64,000 bases of DNA from DIGJ01 sp041739345 (GCA_041739345.1 JBGSNZ010000024.1:1-64000), one strand, 5' to 3'. Shown: positions 1 to 7,121, counted from the first letter of the stretch. The notes: generated by a model not told the origin, from the sequence alone. Numbers and translations are program-made.

Positions 1-130
1 GAGTTACAAAAGTGGCTTCTCGGTTACAAAACTAGACTTCTCGGTTACAAAAACTGCGTTTCGTTTACAAATATGTGGTTGTCAATTTACAAAACTGCGT
101 CTGGACTTACAAAATGGCGTCTCGTGTTAC
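1..130. repeat. Imperfect TTACAAA repeat array, about 21-bp period
   Basis: Six copies of TTACAAA start at 4, 24, 45, 65, 87 and 107, and a decayed copy TTACTAT lies at 127. The spacing is 20-22 bp, about two helical turns. The spacers share a loose GGCTTCTCG / GCGTCTCG theme. The array is cut by the left edge of the window, so its true length is unknown. Multiple transposase-binding repeats at an IS21-family end are one known arrangement that looks like this; an operator array is another. No transposase gene is visible here, so neither is proven. Confidence 0.6.
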
Positions 131-190
131 TATTCAGTTCACCTTTACGTTCATCCGTTCATCAACAATATAAAAATATCAATTTGCGAC

Positions 191-231
191 AATTATTTAT
201 TGATTATCAATAAATAATTATTGACAATCAA
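191..231. promoter_or_regulatory. Palindromic operator candidate upstream of the DUF2975/XRE operon
   Basis: A perfect palindrome with 14-bp arms and one central base spans 191-219. Its core TTGATTATCAA (200-210) recurs as TTGACAATCAA at 221-231, exactly 21 bp on, and the second copy overlaps the -35 box of the promoter. Two phased inverted repeats at a promoter are typical of a dimeric repressor site. The Cro/CI-type protein encoded at 788-997 is the natural candidate, which would make the operon autoregulated. That assignment is an inference. Confidence 0.5.
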
Positions 232-249
232 TTTTTTTGGTGGTATATT
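221..249 (+). promoter_or_regulatory. Sigma-A promoter of the DUF2975/XRE operon
   Basis: TTGACA at 221-226 and TATATT at 244-249 are separated by 17 bp, and the TG at 241-242 gives an extended -10. The -35 box lies inside the second candidate operator, so repression by occlusion is plausible. Confidence 0.7.
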
Positions 250-325
250 TACTGTGATATGATTAATATAAAGGATTTAAAAAAAGCATTATGAAAATAG
301 CAATAAAGAAAGGAAAAAAATAGGT

Positions 326-775
326 ATGAATAAAAATCCATTGGTACGATTTACAAAGTTTTTATTAGATTTTATGTTCTATTCAGGAATAATCGTATGC
401 ATCACAGTTCCAATTACATTTAAATTTGTGGGAGGATTCTACGGTATTTTTCATAAGTTTTACCTACCATTCTGTATAATATTTATGATAGCAGGAGTAT
501 TTTCAATTGTGATATTGAAGGAACTTCGGAATATGTTTAAGACAGTAATAAATGAAAATCCATTTGTCTTTGAAAATGCAAAATCATTGAAAGTGATGGG
601 TATATGCGCCTTTGGCATCTCAGCCATCATGACGATACGGCTTATATTTGTAATTACCCCTACAGCACTTGTACTAATCATCGTATTTTTAATAGCTGGT
701 TTATTTTCCTTGGTGCTATCACAAGTTTTTGACCAAGCGGTAACTTACAAACAAGAGAATGATTTAACCATCTAA
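326..775 (+). CDS. DUF2975 family membrane protein
   Basis: A 149-residue protein with four predicted membrane segments, at about residues 15-35, 48-68, 88-110 and 115-138. Its length and layout fit the DUF2975 family, whose function is not known. In Firmicutes such genes are usually followed directly by a small YozG-like Cro/CI regulator, as here: the next start codon is 13 bp downstream. The ribosome site before ATG 326 is weak (AAAGGAAAAAAA-like). The promoter at 221-249 should drive this gene and the two that follow. Confidence 0.8.
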   Translation: MNKNPLVRFTKFLLDFMFYSGIIVCITVPITFKFVGGFYGIFHKFYLPFCIIFMIAGVFSIVILKELRNMFKTVINENPFVFENAKSLKVMGICAFGISAIMTIRLIFVITPTALVLIIVFLIAGLFSLVLSQVFDQAVTYKQENDLTI

Positions 776-787
776 GGAGGTCCATAC

Positions 788-997
788 ATGATTGTAGTAA
801 ATTTGGATGTTGTAATGGCAAAGAGAAAGATGGGATTAACTGAGCTTGCTGAGCAGGTGGATATAACGATGTCAAATTTGTCAATTTTAAAGAATAATAA
901 AGCAAAAGCAATTCGATTCACTACCTTGGAGGCAATCTGCAAAGCATTGGACTGTCAGCCTGGTGATATTCTGGAATTTGTAAAAGAAGAAAGTTAA
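788..997 (+). CDS. Small Cro/CI-type transcriptional regulator (YozG-like)
   Basis: A 69-residue protein that is almost entirely one helix-turn-helix domain. The VVNLDVVMAKRKMGLTELAE start and the CKALDCQPGDILEF ending are typical of the HTH_26/YozG group of small XRE regulators. AAGGAGG sits just before the ATG. It lies between two membrane-protein genes and probably represses its own operon through the inverted repeats at 191-231. No effector domain is present, so the signal may come through the neighbouring membrane proteins; that is inference. Confidence 0.88.
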   Translation: MIVVNLDVVMAKRKMGLTELAEQVDITMSNLSILKNNKAKAIRFTTLEAICKALDCQPGDILEFVKEES

Positions 998-1028
998 AAA
1001 TTAAATAAAAATAAGGAGGTTTATTCTC

Positions 1029-2618
1029 ATGGAACAATTGAATACAGTCCTTCCTGCAGTGCAGGAGGATAATGAGCCTGCAGCAAAGGCTAATGTCGAA
1101 GAAAGACAAGAGCAAGTACTGCTTAATAAAGTGCGACAAAAATTTGAGATTTATGGTGGAATTAGTTTTATATTTGGTGGATGTTTCACACTATTGTTTT
1201 ATAAGACGTGGATAGGAATCAATGTTTTGTTATTTAGCTTGCTAATAATTTTCTTGCTTTTTATAGTTACGAAGAAATTGTCTCTACCGGTTAAAACAGG
1301 TACAAAATATTACTTTATTGGTGTTATTTTATTAGGAGTTTCTACATCGTATACGTCAAATAACATCTTGCAGTTTTTGAATATAATAGGGATGCTTTTC
1401 CTGCTTGATTTATCCCTTCTTCATCAGTTTAATGAAGATCATCAATGGAGTTTTTTGAAAAATATCAATCGAATGTTTGGCCTATTACTTTCTAGTTTAG
1501 CTTCGATAGGATTGCCTTTTATAGACAGCTATAATTTTTTTAAGCGAAGCAAAATTTTGAAAAATACCCTTCTGAAAAATGTAATAGTTGGAATTTTGGT
1601 TTCGATACCGATGTTACTATTGACAACGGCATTACTTTCTCATGCAGATTTGCTTTTTGGCAGACTAACACATAGCATTTTTAGTGGGATTTTTTCTGGC
1701 AATTTATTTGGTGTGATATTGATGACCTTGTTTGGTTTTATAGCCTGTTATTGTATATTATGTGGTGTTCTTTATAAAGAAGAGGAAAAAGAGAAGAAGG
1801 CGTTTGAAAAAGCGGATGCTTCAATCGCAGTTACTTTTATGACGCTTTTATGTTTGGTATATGCTTTATTTTGTGGTATTCAACTAATATACCTATTTGC
1901 GAACGGTCTTTTTACTCGGCCGGCTGGATTTACTTTTGCAGAATATGCAAGAAGAGGTTTCTTTGAACTGCTTGCGGTAACAGCGATTAATATTATTATA
2001 ATGCTACTTTGCACAACTGTATTTAAGGAAAGCAAACTGCTACGCCTACTCTTATCCTGCATGACAGTGTGTACTTATATTATGATTGTTTCAGCCGCTT
2101 ATCGGATGTATCTTTATATCATTGCATACCATCTTACTTTTTTGAGACTTTTTGTATTGCTGACACTGTTTATTGATGCTTTTGTATTGGCAGGGGTGCT
2201 AATCTATGTATATAATAAAAAGTTTCTTCTGTTTCGGTATTGTATTGTAGTTGTTTCGGTATGTTATATCGCATTTACCTTTTCTAGGCCAGATTACTAT
2301 ATTGCATCTTATCTTGCGGCGCAAAATGAAAAGCTTCATTTAGAGGATATGAGATATTTAACGCAAGATTTATCCATGGATGCTACTCCAGTTGTAATAA
2401 CGATGCTAAATGATTCCAATCGGTGGATTAAAAATAAGGATAAAGCAATTGACTACGATGGTGAAATGCTGGAAGATGATTATTTGGTAACGTTTGAAGA
2501 CTATATTACCAGCTATTACGATCGAATTTCTTATGTAAAAAATAATACGGGAATCAGAGATTTCAACTATTCAAACAATAAGGCGATAAATTATGTATTA
2601 CAACATAACAAACAGTAA
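1029..2618 (+). CDS. DUF4173/DUF4153-like polytopic membrane protein
   Basis: A 529-residue protein with about 12 hydrophobic segments between residues 40 and 430 and a soluble C-terminal tail of about 100 residues. The hydrophobic pattern, the FARRGFFELL-like motif (here YARRGFFELLAV near residue 300) and the FSRPDYYIASY segment fit the DUF4173/4153 family, which has no assigned biochemical role. An ideal AAGGAGGT precedes the start. It is the last gene of the three-gene unit controlled with the XRE regulator; a weak terminator follows. Confidence 0.75.
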   Translation: MEQLNTVLPAVQEDNEPAAKANVEERQEQVLLNKVRQKFEIYGGISFIFGGCFTLLFYKTWIGINVLLFSLLIIFLLFIVTKKLSLPVKTGTKYYFIGVILLGVSTSYTSNNILQFLNIIGMLFLLDLSLLHQFNEDHQWSFLKNINRMFGLLLSSLASIGLPFIDSYNFFKRSKILKNTLLKNVIVGILVSIPMLLLTTALLSHADLLFGRLTHSIFSGIFSGNLFGVILMTLFGFIACYCILCGVLYKEEEKEKKAFEKADASIAVTFMTLLCLVYALFCGIQLIYLFANGLFTRPAGFTFAEYARRGFFELLAVTAINIIIMLLCTTVFKESKLLRLLLSCMTVCTYIMIVSAAYRMYLYIIAYHLTFLRLFVLLTLFIDAFVLAGVLIYVYNKKFLLFRYCIVVVSVCYIAFTFSRPDYYIASYLAAQNEKLHLEDMRYLTQDLSMDATPVVITMLNDSNRWIKNKDKAIDYDGEMLEDDYLVTFEDYITSYYDRISYVKNNTGIRDFNYSNNKAINYVLQHNKQ

Positions 2619-2638
2619 TGGAGTATCCATATTTTTTT
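2618..2638 (+). terminator. Weak intrinsic terminator
   Basis: A 5-bp stem ATGGA/TCCAT with a 3-base loop is followed by A and seven T. It starts within the stop codon of the membrane-protein gene. The stem is short, so read-through is likely. Confidence 0.4.
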
Positions 2639-2683
2639 GTGAATTATGATTTTTTTATTCTGCAATCTAGTAGTGACTTTTTT

Positions 2684-2712
2684 TTGTGCATATGATATTT
2701 TAATAATATAAT
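2684..2712 (+). promoter_or_regulatory. Promoter of the CheY-CheX/CheX operon
   Basis: TTGTGC at 2684-2689 and TATAAT at 2707-2712 are 17 bp apart, 22 bp upstream of ATG 2735. This is a housekeeping-type promoter rather than a sigma-D one. Confidence 0.55.
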
Positions 2713-2734
2713 ACTAAAGAAAGGTTGGTGTTCT

Positions 2735-3598
2735 ATGGCAGGAATTAGAATAGTTATTGTGGATGATTCACCTTTTTCAATCGCATTTATACGAAGCATT
2801 CTTGAAGAAAATGGGCTAGAAGTTGTTGGAGAGGCTGGATCGTTAGAAGAAGTGAAATCGGTTGTAAAAGACATGAAGCCTACATTGGTAACGATGGATA
2901 TGACGTTACCAGGTACGGATGGGCTTGAGTGTACTCGCGCTATCCATGAAATTGATTCAAATATTAAAGTAATCGTTGTAAGTTCCATGATGGATGATGA
3001 AATAGTAAAGCAGGCAAAGGATAATAAAGTATCTGCCTACGTACAAAAACCTGTTGATGCAGATGAACTCATAACTGCGATTAATAGGGTCATGGCTACC
3101 GATGAGCTATATCAATTCTTAGAAGATGAATATTTTACCGTATTTAAAGAAGCTTTAATGGATGGTTTAAACAGAATGACCAAAACGCTCCTTACATATA
3201 AGGAAGAATATTCTTGTAATAAAGAACACAAATCTGAAGGTATGTCTATTATCATCGCAGTAATCGGAAAGTTTTCTGGCAGGATGCTAATTGATTTATC
3301 GAAAGAAACAGCAAATAATCTAGCAACTGCTGTGTTAAGAAGAGAGCCGAAAAATAACGATGAAACGATAGCAGCACTTGCAGAATTTACAAATATTATA
3401 TCCGGAAATGCATGCTCCATATTGAATAGAAAAAATAAAGCGTTAGGACTTCGCGTGGCACCACCATCTATATTGCATGGAGATAGTGTTGTAATATCAG
3501 CTCCTAATTTTAATACAAATACTGCAATAGCCGAAACAAATTATGGTGAACTATTACTCAATGTAGGCTTTCAAAGGGGTGAAGATAAGTGGATGTAA
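2735..3598 (+). CDS. Response regulator receiver domain fused to a CheX-type phosphatase domain
   Basis: A 287-residue fusion. Residues 1-125 are a CheY-like receiver: acidic pair D10/D11, phospho-acceptor D55 in TMDMTLPG, the VVSS switch serine and K in QKPVD. Residues 130-287 are a CheC/CheX-like domain with the catalytic pattern E-x2-N (EFTN) followed 22 residues later by P. That pattern is the known CheY-P phosphatase signature, so the protein may dephosphorylate its own receiver or other CheY proteins. It overlaps the next gene by 10 bp, and that gene encodes another CheX, so the two are translationally coupled. Confidence 0.85.
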   Translation: MAGIRIVIVDDSPFSIAFIRSILEENGLEVVGEAGSLEEVKSVVKDMKPTLVTMDMTLPGTDGLECTRAIHEIDSNIKVIVVSSMMDDEIVKQAKDNKVSAYVQKPVDADELITAINRVMATDELYQFLEDEYFTVFKEALMDGLNRMTKTLLTYKEEYSCNKEHKSEGMSIIIAVIGKFSGRMLIDLSKETANNLATAVLRREPKNNDETIAALAEFTNIISGNACSILNRKNKALGLRVAPPSILHGDSVVISAPNFNTNTAIAETNYGELLLNVGFQRGEDKWM

Positions 3599-4050
3599 AA
3601 CATGTGAATCCCTTTATAGATTCCTTTGCAACTGTAATGCCTCAGTTGGGATTTAGTAATGTACAAAAGGGAAATTTGGGAGTAAAAGGTAAGGAACTGG
3701 TAGGTTCCGGAGTAATTATTATAATAGGAATAGTTGGAGCGATAAGAGGCAATATCGTTTATTGTATCGATTTTGAAGATGCAAAGAAAGTAGCATCAAC
3801 CATGATGATGGGTATGCCGGTAAATGAATTTGACGATATGTCAAAGAGTGCATTATCTGAGTTAACAAATATGTTAACAGCAAATGCAGCAACCAGTTTC
3901 TCTACAATGGGAATTGCAATCGATATTTCGACTCCTACACTGCTTTATGGGGAGAACATATCTGTAAAGATGAGTTCGAATCAAGTGTTATCAATTCAAC
4001 TCTTAGCTGATGAAATTCCGATTGAAGTTAATATTGCGTTTGAAAATTAA
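3589..4050 (+). CDS. cheX: CheX-type chemotaxis phosphatase
   Basis: A 153-residue stand-alone CheX/CheC-like protein. The helix ALSELTNMLTANA carries the E-x2-N active-site pair, and a proline follows after 21 residues (TPTLL). The GTG start at 3589 lies inside the end of the upstream fusion gene, with AAAGGGGTG as its ribosome site. Known members dimerise and remove phosphate from CheY-P. Being next to a receiver-CheX fusion suggests a small module that tunes motor or other receiver signalling, outside a full chemotaxis operon. Target unknown. Confidence 0.82.
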   Translation: MDVKHVNPFIDSFATVMPQLGFSNVQKGNLGVKGKELVGSGVIIIIGIVGAIRGNIVYCIDFEDAKKVASTMMMGMPVNEFDDMSKSALSELTNMLTANAATSFSTMGIAIDISTPTLLYGENISVKMSSNQVLSIQLLADEIPIEVNIAFEN

Positions 4051-4075
4051 GTATACTGTTACAAAACAATAAGAA

Positions 4076-4145
4076 AAAATATAGTGGAAGCCCCGTAAAA
4101 CAACGTAAATATAATTGTTTTACGGGGCTTCCACTATATTTTTAC
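4076..4145. terminator. Very long perfect hairpin, probable terminator
   Basis: Perfect 28-bp arms (4076-4103 and 4115-4142) enclose an 11-base loop, with A-run on the left and T-run on the right, so it can end transcription on both strands. The core is GTGGAAGCCCCGTAAAACAA. The stem is far longer than normal for a terminator in this window. Confidence 0.8.
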
Positions 4146-4169
4146 TGATAGAATATAAAGATGAATATA

Positions 4170-4260
4170 GCGGTTGAGTCCTGTAACGGTTGCTTTTCGT
4201 GCCAGGTGGGACTTGATGGTTTATTTCCCAATATGAGTATTAAGTACAACCGTTAATTCA
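4170..4260 (+). other. Possible structured leader RNA of the 57-residue gene
   Basis: AACGGTTG (4185-4192) pairs perfectly with CAACCGTT (4247-4254). AGTCC (4177-4181) can pair with GGACT (4209-4213), which lies inside the first stem, giving a pseudoknot-like arrangement. TGGGA/TCCCA (4207/4226) is an alternative. It does not match a riboswitch family I can recall. The pairing could be chance. Confidence 0.25.
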
Positions 4261-4282
4261 TAGGATATATGGGGGTGGTTAA

Positions 4283-4456
4283 ATGGCTAGAAAACAGGAG
4301 AAGCAAGAAGCTAAATTTGAATTCTACATCCGGGTTGGGAATAATGAGTCGATTGACATGACCACATTGAGCAAGAAAGAGCAAGATGAAATTGGAGTAA
4401 GACTAAATGACACAGCATTGCGAGCAATTGGATACGTACCAGATGAGTCCGCGTAG
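4283..4456 (+). CDS. Orphan 57-residue protein, possible mobile-element remnant
   Basis: A 57-residue reading frame begins at ATG 4283 behind GGGGGTGG and ends at TAG 4454-4456. The product starts MARKQEKQEAKFEFYIRV and ends RAIGYVPDESA; it is charged and soluble, with no signal peptide. I do not recognise a named family. Small proteins of this style occur among phage and integrative-element genes in Clostridia, and this one lies between the long hairpin and the point where cotJC breaks off. It may therefore mark a foreign segment; that is inference. Confidence 0.55.
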   Translation: MARKQEKQEAKFEFYIRVGNNESIDMTTLSKKEQDEIGVRLNDTALRAIGYVPDESA

Positions 4457-4508
4457 CAGCGGAAGCGTTGGACAAGCAGATAAGCAGGAAGATTTGAATA
4501 AATCAATA

Positions 4509-4622
4509 TTATAGGTTTGTGTAATACGGTCCACCATACTGGGTAATAATAATCTGTGCCATCTGTGGGTTACATTTTGTTATATTAACTGGATACTGCA
4601 AGCGCCTTTCATAGTTCCACAT
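4509..4622 (-). pseudogene. cotJC: Truncated cotJC (spore coat Mn-catalase-like), N-terminal 37 codons only
   Basis: On the minus strand the cotJB stop and an ATG overlap as TAATG (4624-4620). The frame reads MWNYERRLQYPVNITKCNPQ and continues to QYGGP, which is the characteristic start of CotJC. After GGP it leaves the family sequence (YYTNL) and stops at 4509. Full CotJC has about 190-200 residues with a di-manganese ferritin-like core, all missing here. Downstream on the same strand no remainder is found as far as position 1. It is either a deletion or a gene split by an inserted element whose far end lies outside the window. Confidence 0.85.
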
Positions 4623-4894
4623 TATTTACACACGCTCCTTCCTGATACTTCCCATGGCCATGGATCTCTTACCCAAGCCCAATAATTGCAACTATTAACA
4701 TCTTCATCAGTCAAAGGACCATAGAGTTTGGAGTATTCCGAAACAGACTGTTTTCGTAATTTTTTGTAAGTGTCATAATATTCTAACGCTTGTTTGTCTT
4801 CTGGATGTGTATCCAAATAAAGAACACAATCATCGATAGCAAAACTAACTTCTGTTATAAACATTAATAATTTCTCGCGATCATCTTTCATCAT
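4622..4894 (-). CDS. cotJB: Spore coat protein CotJB
   Basis: A 90-residue protein with the CotJB features: an N-terminal helix region (FITEVSFAIDDCVLYLDTHP) and the signature YGPLTDEDVNS followed by WAWVRDPWPWE near the C-terminus. CotJB is a small component of the spore coat that works with CotJA and CotJC. Its start overlaps the end of cotJA by 4 bp, and its stop overlaps the cotJC start, so the three were a coupled operon. Expression should be in the mother cell during sporulation; no sigma-E promoter was identified with confidence. Confidence 0.92.
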   Translation of the reverse strand: MMKDDREKLLMFITEVSFAIDDCVLYLDTHPEDKQALEYYDTYKKLRKQSVSEYSKLYGPLTDEDVNSCNYWAWVRDPWPWEVSGRSVCK

Positions 4895-5253
4895 CTCGTA
4901 TCACATCTCCTTCCGTTATTGCAGGTATTTTCTCTGCAAACAGGACTAGCAAAAAGGAATGGTAAAATTAACTCTCCAAAAATGGTACCTTTCCTTAATC
5001 CATTCGATGCGTCGTATACGTTTTTCCAAGTTTGCCATGGTACATAAGCCATTGCTAGCGGCATATCGGAAAGAACGTCGGTTTGTTCAAATTTATTGCA
5101 ATCCTCAAAATGGCGATCATTACGAACATGGTGGTTATCGTGGCAATCATCGTGGTGATGGTGAGATTCGTAAACTGCTTCATTTTGACGAGGACATGCA
5201 TCAGGGGAAACTTTATTTTGACAATTGCAGCCAAAAGGTTTCATATAATCCAT
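4891..5253 (-). CDS. cotJA: Spore coat associated protein CotJA
   Basis: A 120-residue protein whose C-terminal third carries the CotJA motif PLAMAYVPWQTWKNVY, then GLRKGTIFGELILPF. The N-terminal half is rich in His, Cys, Asp and Asn (for example HHHHDDCHDNHH), an extension that could bind metal. ATG 5253 is preferred to a GTG at 5265, because the GAAGGGA ribosome site overlaps that GTG and lies about 12 bases before the ATG. It is the first gene of the cotJABC operon, whose third gene is broken. Confidence 0.88.
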   Translation of the reverse strand: MDYMKPFGCNCQNKVSPDACPRQNEAVYESHHHHDDCHDNHHVRNDRHFEDCNKFEQTDVLSDMPLAMAYVPWQTWKNVYDASNGLRKGTIFGELILPFLFASPVCRENTCNNGRRCDTR

Positions 5254-5334
5254 AGATACAAACACTCCCTTCTATAATTCTCCATTTTTCTTGTTTATTA
5301 TAAGTTATGCGTGGAGTGTTTTTTGGTGCTTAGA

Positions 5335-5799
5335 TTATATTAAATTATTCATCAATTTGTGATGTAAAAAAGTACGAATAACAAATGCTAGTGGAAAACG
5401 TAGAAGAATTCGCATAATTAGTAAAAAAAGCGGTGTATATTGAACCCAAAACACTTCATATGGAAAAAGAAAATTTCCAATCTGTAACAAGAACATACTC
5501 ATGCTATCTACTAAAAAGCTATACTTTTGTAATTTTAAAGCATGTTTTGAGTATCCATATTTTTGCGTCAGATATGGTAAAACGGATTCCTCTGAATCTT
5601 CTTTTTTTATTTGCTTCGAAAGAATTATGGGTGTAAAAATGACTAGAAATAAGGCATAGATGACTTGGCTGTTTTTATAGAAAAAAGTTTCAAATAAAAA
5701 AAGAAACAGTAGTATACAGATGGAGAATAAATGAATTGTTTTTAAAGATAAGAGCTGACTTATTTTTACAACATGTTGATTTACTTGATTTTTCTGCAT
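5335..5799 (-). CDS. Hypothetical membrane protein
   Basis: A 154-residue protein with four hydrophobic segments (about 24-42, 46-60, 92-112 and 120-142) and a basic N-terminus starting MQKNQVNQHVVKISQLLSL. Between the second and third segments lies a charged loop, KQIKKEDSEESVLPYLTQKY. No family is recognised. It is a single gene upstream of the cotJ operon on the same strand and divergent from the Ca-binding protein gene at 5952. Composition is like that of its neighbours. Confidence 0.6.
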   Translation of the reverse strand: MQKNQVNQHVVKISQLLSLKTIHLFSICILLFLFLFETFFYKNSQVIYALFLVIFTPIILSKQIKKEDSEESVLPYLTQKYGYSKHALKLQKYSFLVDSMSMFLLQIGNFLFPYEVFWVQYTPLFLLIMRILLRFPLAFVIRTFLHHKLMNNLI

Positions 5800-5852
5800 C
5801 TTAATTTGGCCTTTCTGTATGTGGGTAATGTATGTTTTTCTTACTGACAGTA

Positions 5853-5880
5853 TAAGTGTAATGAAAGAATTTGTCGATAT
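5853..5880 (+). promoter_or_regulatory. Sigma-D (sigma-28)-like promoter
   Basis: GTCGATAT at 5873-5880 differs by one base from the flagellar sigma-D -10 element GCCGATAT. TAAG lies 16 bp upstream (5853-5856), close to the TAAA -35 element. It is 71 bp before ATG 5952. Confidence 0.45.
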
Positions 5881-5951
5881 AAATTATGCATGCATATGGT
5901 GTGAGAGTACCATGCTGTGAGACATGAAAATAAACATGGAGGTATGTAGAT

Positions 5952-7079
5952 ATGAAAATTGAATCAAGTAATATTGCTATGAGATCGCAAAGATCGTACA
6001 TGGCAAAACACGCAGATTTGCTTTCGTATTCTAGCTGGGGCAGCGGTACGGCTTATTCTACAATGCCAACAGCTAAGGATAGCGTGCAACAAGCAGTAAC
6101 AAGCAATTATGCAAGAAGTTTCCAAAGTTTTTCTGCGCAAGATCTTTTAACAAATCTTGAACGAGAGCAAAAGACGATTGAAAACAAAACAAATGCATCT
6201 ACAAAAGCCGCAGACGCATTTCAAGCAAAAGATCCGATCGAATTTAATACGTTCCGCAATCTTTTGGAATTATTATTTGGAGAGCGTGACATGAAGACAG
6301 ATTGGGTATCGCAGTTTCACCAATTGTTATCAAATCGAAGAGAATCTGTGCTTCAATCCTTCGGAATGACGTCACAATCGACACAAATTACCCCTTCGGA
6401 AAACTGGGGATTTTCGTATCAGGAAAGTCACTATTTTGAGGAACAGGAAAGTACAAATTTTTATTCATCCGGTAAGGTAAAGACGGAAGATGGAAGAGAA
6501 ATTAACTTTGATGTATCAGTCTATATGTCCAGAAATATTAAACAGTACTCCAATGTACAAATCAATTATGGACAAGCAGCTTGCGTAGATCCTCTTGTCA
6601 TTAATATGGGAAGTGATACAGCAAGTGTACGAGAACAAAAATTCTTATTTGATTTGGATTGTGATGGAAAGAAGGACAACATTTCTATGCTTTCTGAAAT
6701 GAGTGGATATTTATCACTTGATAAAAATGAAGATGGCATTATTAATGATGGGAGTGAACTTTTTGGAACAAAGACAGGTGATGGCTTTGGTGAACTTGCA
6801 GTTTTTGATATGGATAAAAATGGATGGATTGATGAAAATGATCCTATCTTTAATCAACTCCGCATATGGACAAAGGATGCAGCCGGTTATGACAAATTAG
6901 TAGGTCTCGGTATTGCTGGTGTTGGGGCAATTTATCTTGGAAATATTGATACACAGTATGCATTAAATTCTTCTGTCAATAACAAAACCAATGCCCAAAT
7001 TCGAAGCACCGGTGTATATTTAAAAGAAACTGGCGAGACTGGAACAATTCAGCATGTTGATATGTCAGTGAGTGCATAA
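5952..7079 (+). CDS. Calcium-binding EF-hand-like repeat protein near the flagellar genes
   Basis: A 375-residue protein without a signal peptide. Residues 1-140 are low in recognisable features. Residues about 235-305 hold three Asp/Asn-rich loops: DLDCDGKKDN, LDKNEDGIINDGSELFG and FDMDKNGWIDENDPIF. These resemble dockerin/EF-hand or FG-GAP-type calcium loops. The block FLFDLDCDGK to QLRIW recurs in surface or toxin-like proteins of Clostridia, but I know of no assigned role. A GGAGGT site precedes ATG 5952, and a sigma-D-like promoter lies upstream, so expression with late flagellar genes is likely. The absence of a classical signal peptide allows export by the flagellar secretion system; that is speculation. 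Confidence 0.65.
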   Translation: MKIESSNIAMRSQRSYMAKHADLLSYSSWGSGTAYSTMPTAKDSVQQAVTSNYARSFQSFSAQDLLTNLEREQKTIENKTNASTKAADAFQAKDPIEFNTFRNLLELLFGERDMKTDWVSQFHQLLSNRRESVLQSFGMTSQSTQITPSENWGFSYQESHYFEEQESTNFYSSGKVKTEDGREINFDVSVYMSRNIKQYSNVQINYGQAACVDPLVINMGSDTASVREQKFLFDLDCDGKKDNISMLSEMSGYLSLDKNEDGIINDGSELFGTKTGDGFGELAVFDMDKNGWIDENDPIFNQLRIWTKDAAGYDKLVGLGIAGVGAIYLGNIDTQYALNSSVNNKTNAQIRSTGVYLKETGETGTIQHVDMSVSA

Positions 7080-7121
7080 AAGGAAATCCCTTGTCGATTC
7101 TGTAGAAAATTAAAATTTCCT

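Noticed and set aside
1..130. Naming the left-edge array as a CRISPR
   Set aside because: Repeat-to-repeat distance is about 21 bp with a 7-bp core and no unique spacers of usual length; no cas genes are present.
1..130. Naming the left-edge array as a definite IS21 end
   Set aside because: No transposase gene or terminal inverted repeat is visible and the array is cut by the window edge.
4170..4260. Assigning the leader to a known riboswitch class
   Set aside because: The sequence does not carry the conserved cores of c-di-GMP, purine, ZTP, THF or NiCo riboswitches as I know them.
5083..5277. Plus-strand open frames across cotJA
   Set aside because: They are antisense to the His/Asp-rich part of cotJA, whose family motif fixes the true frame.
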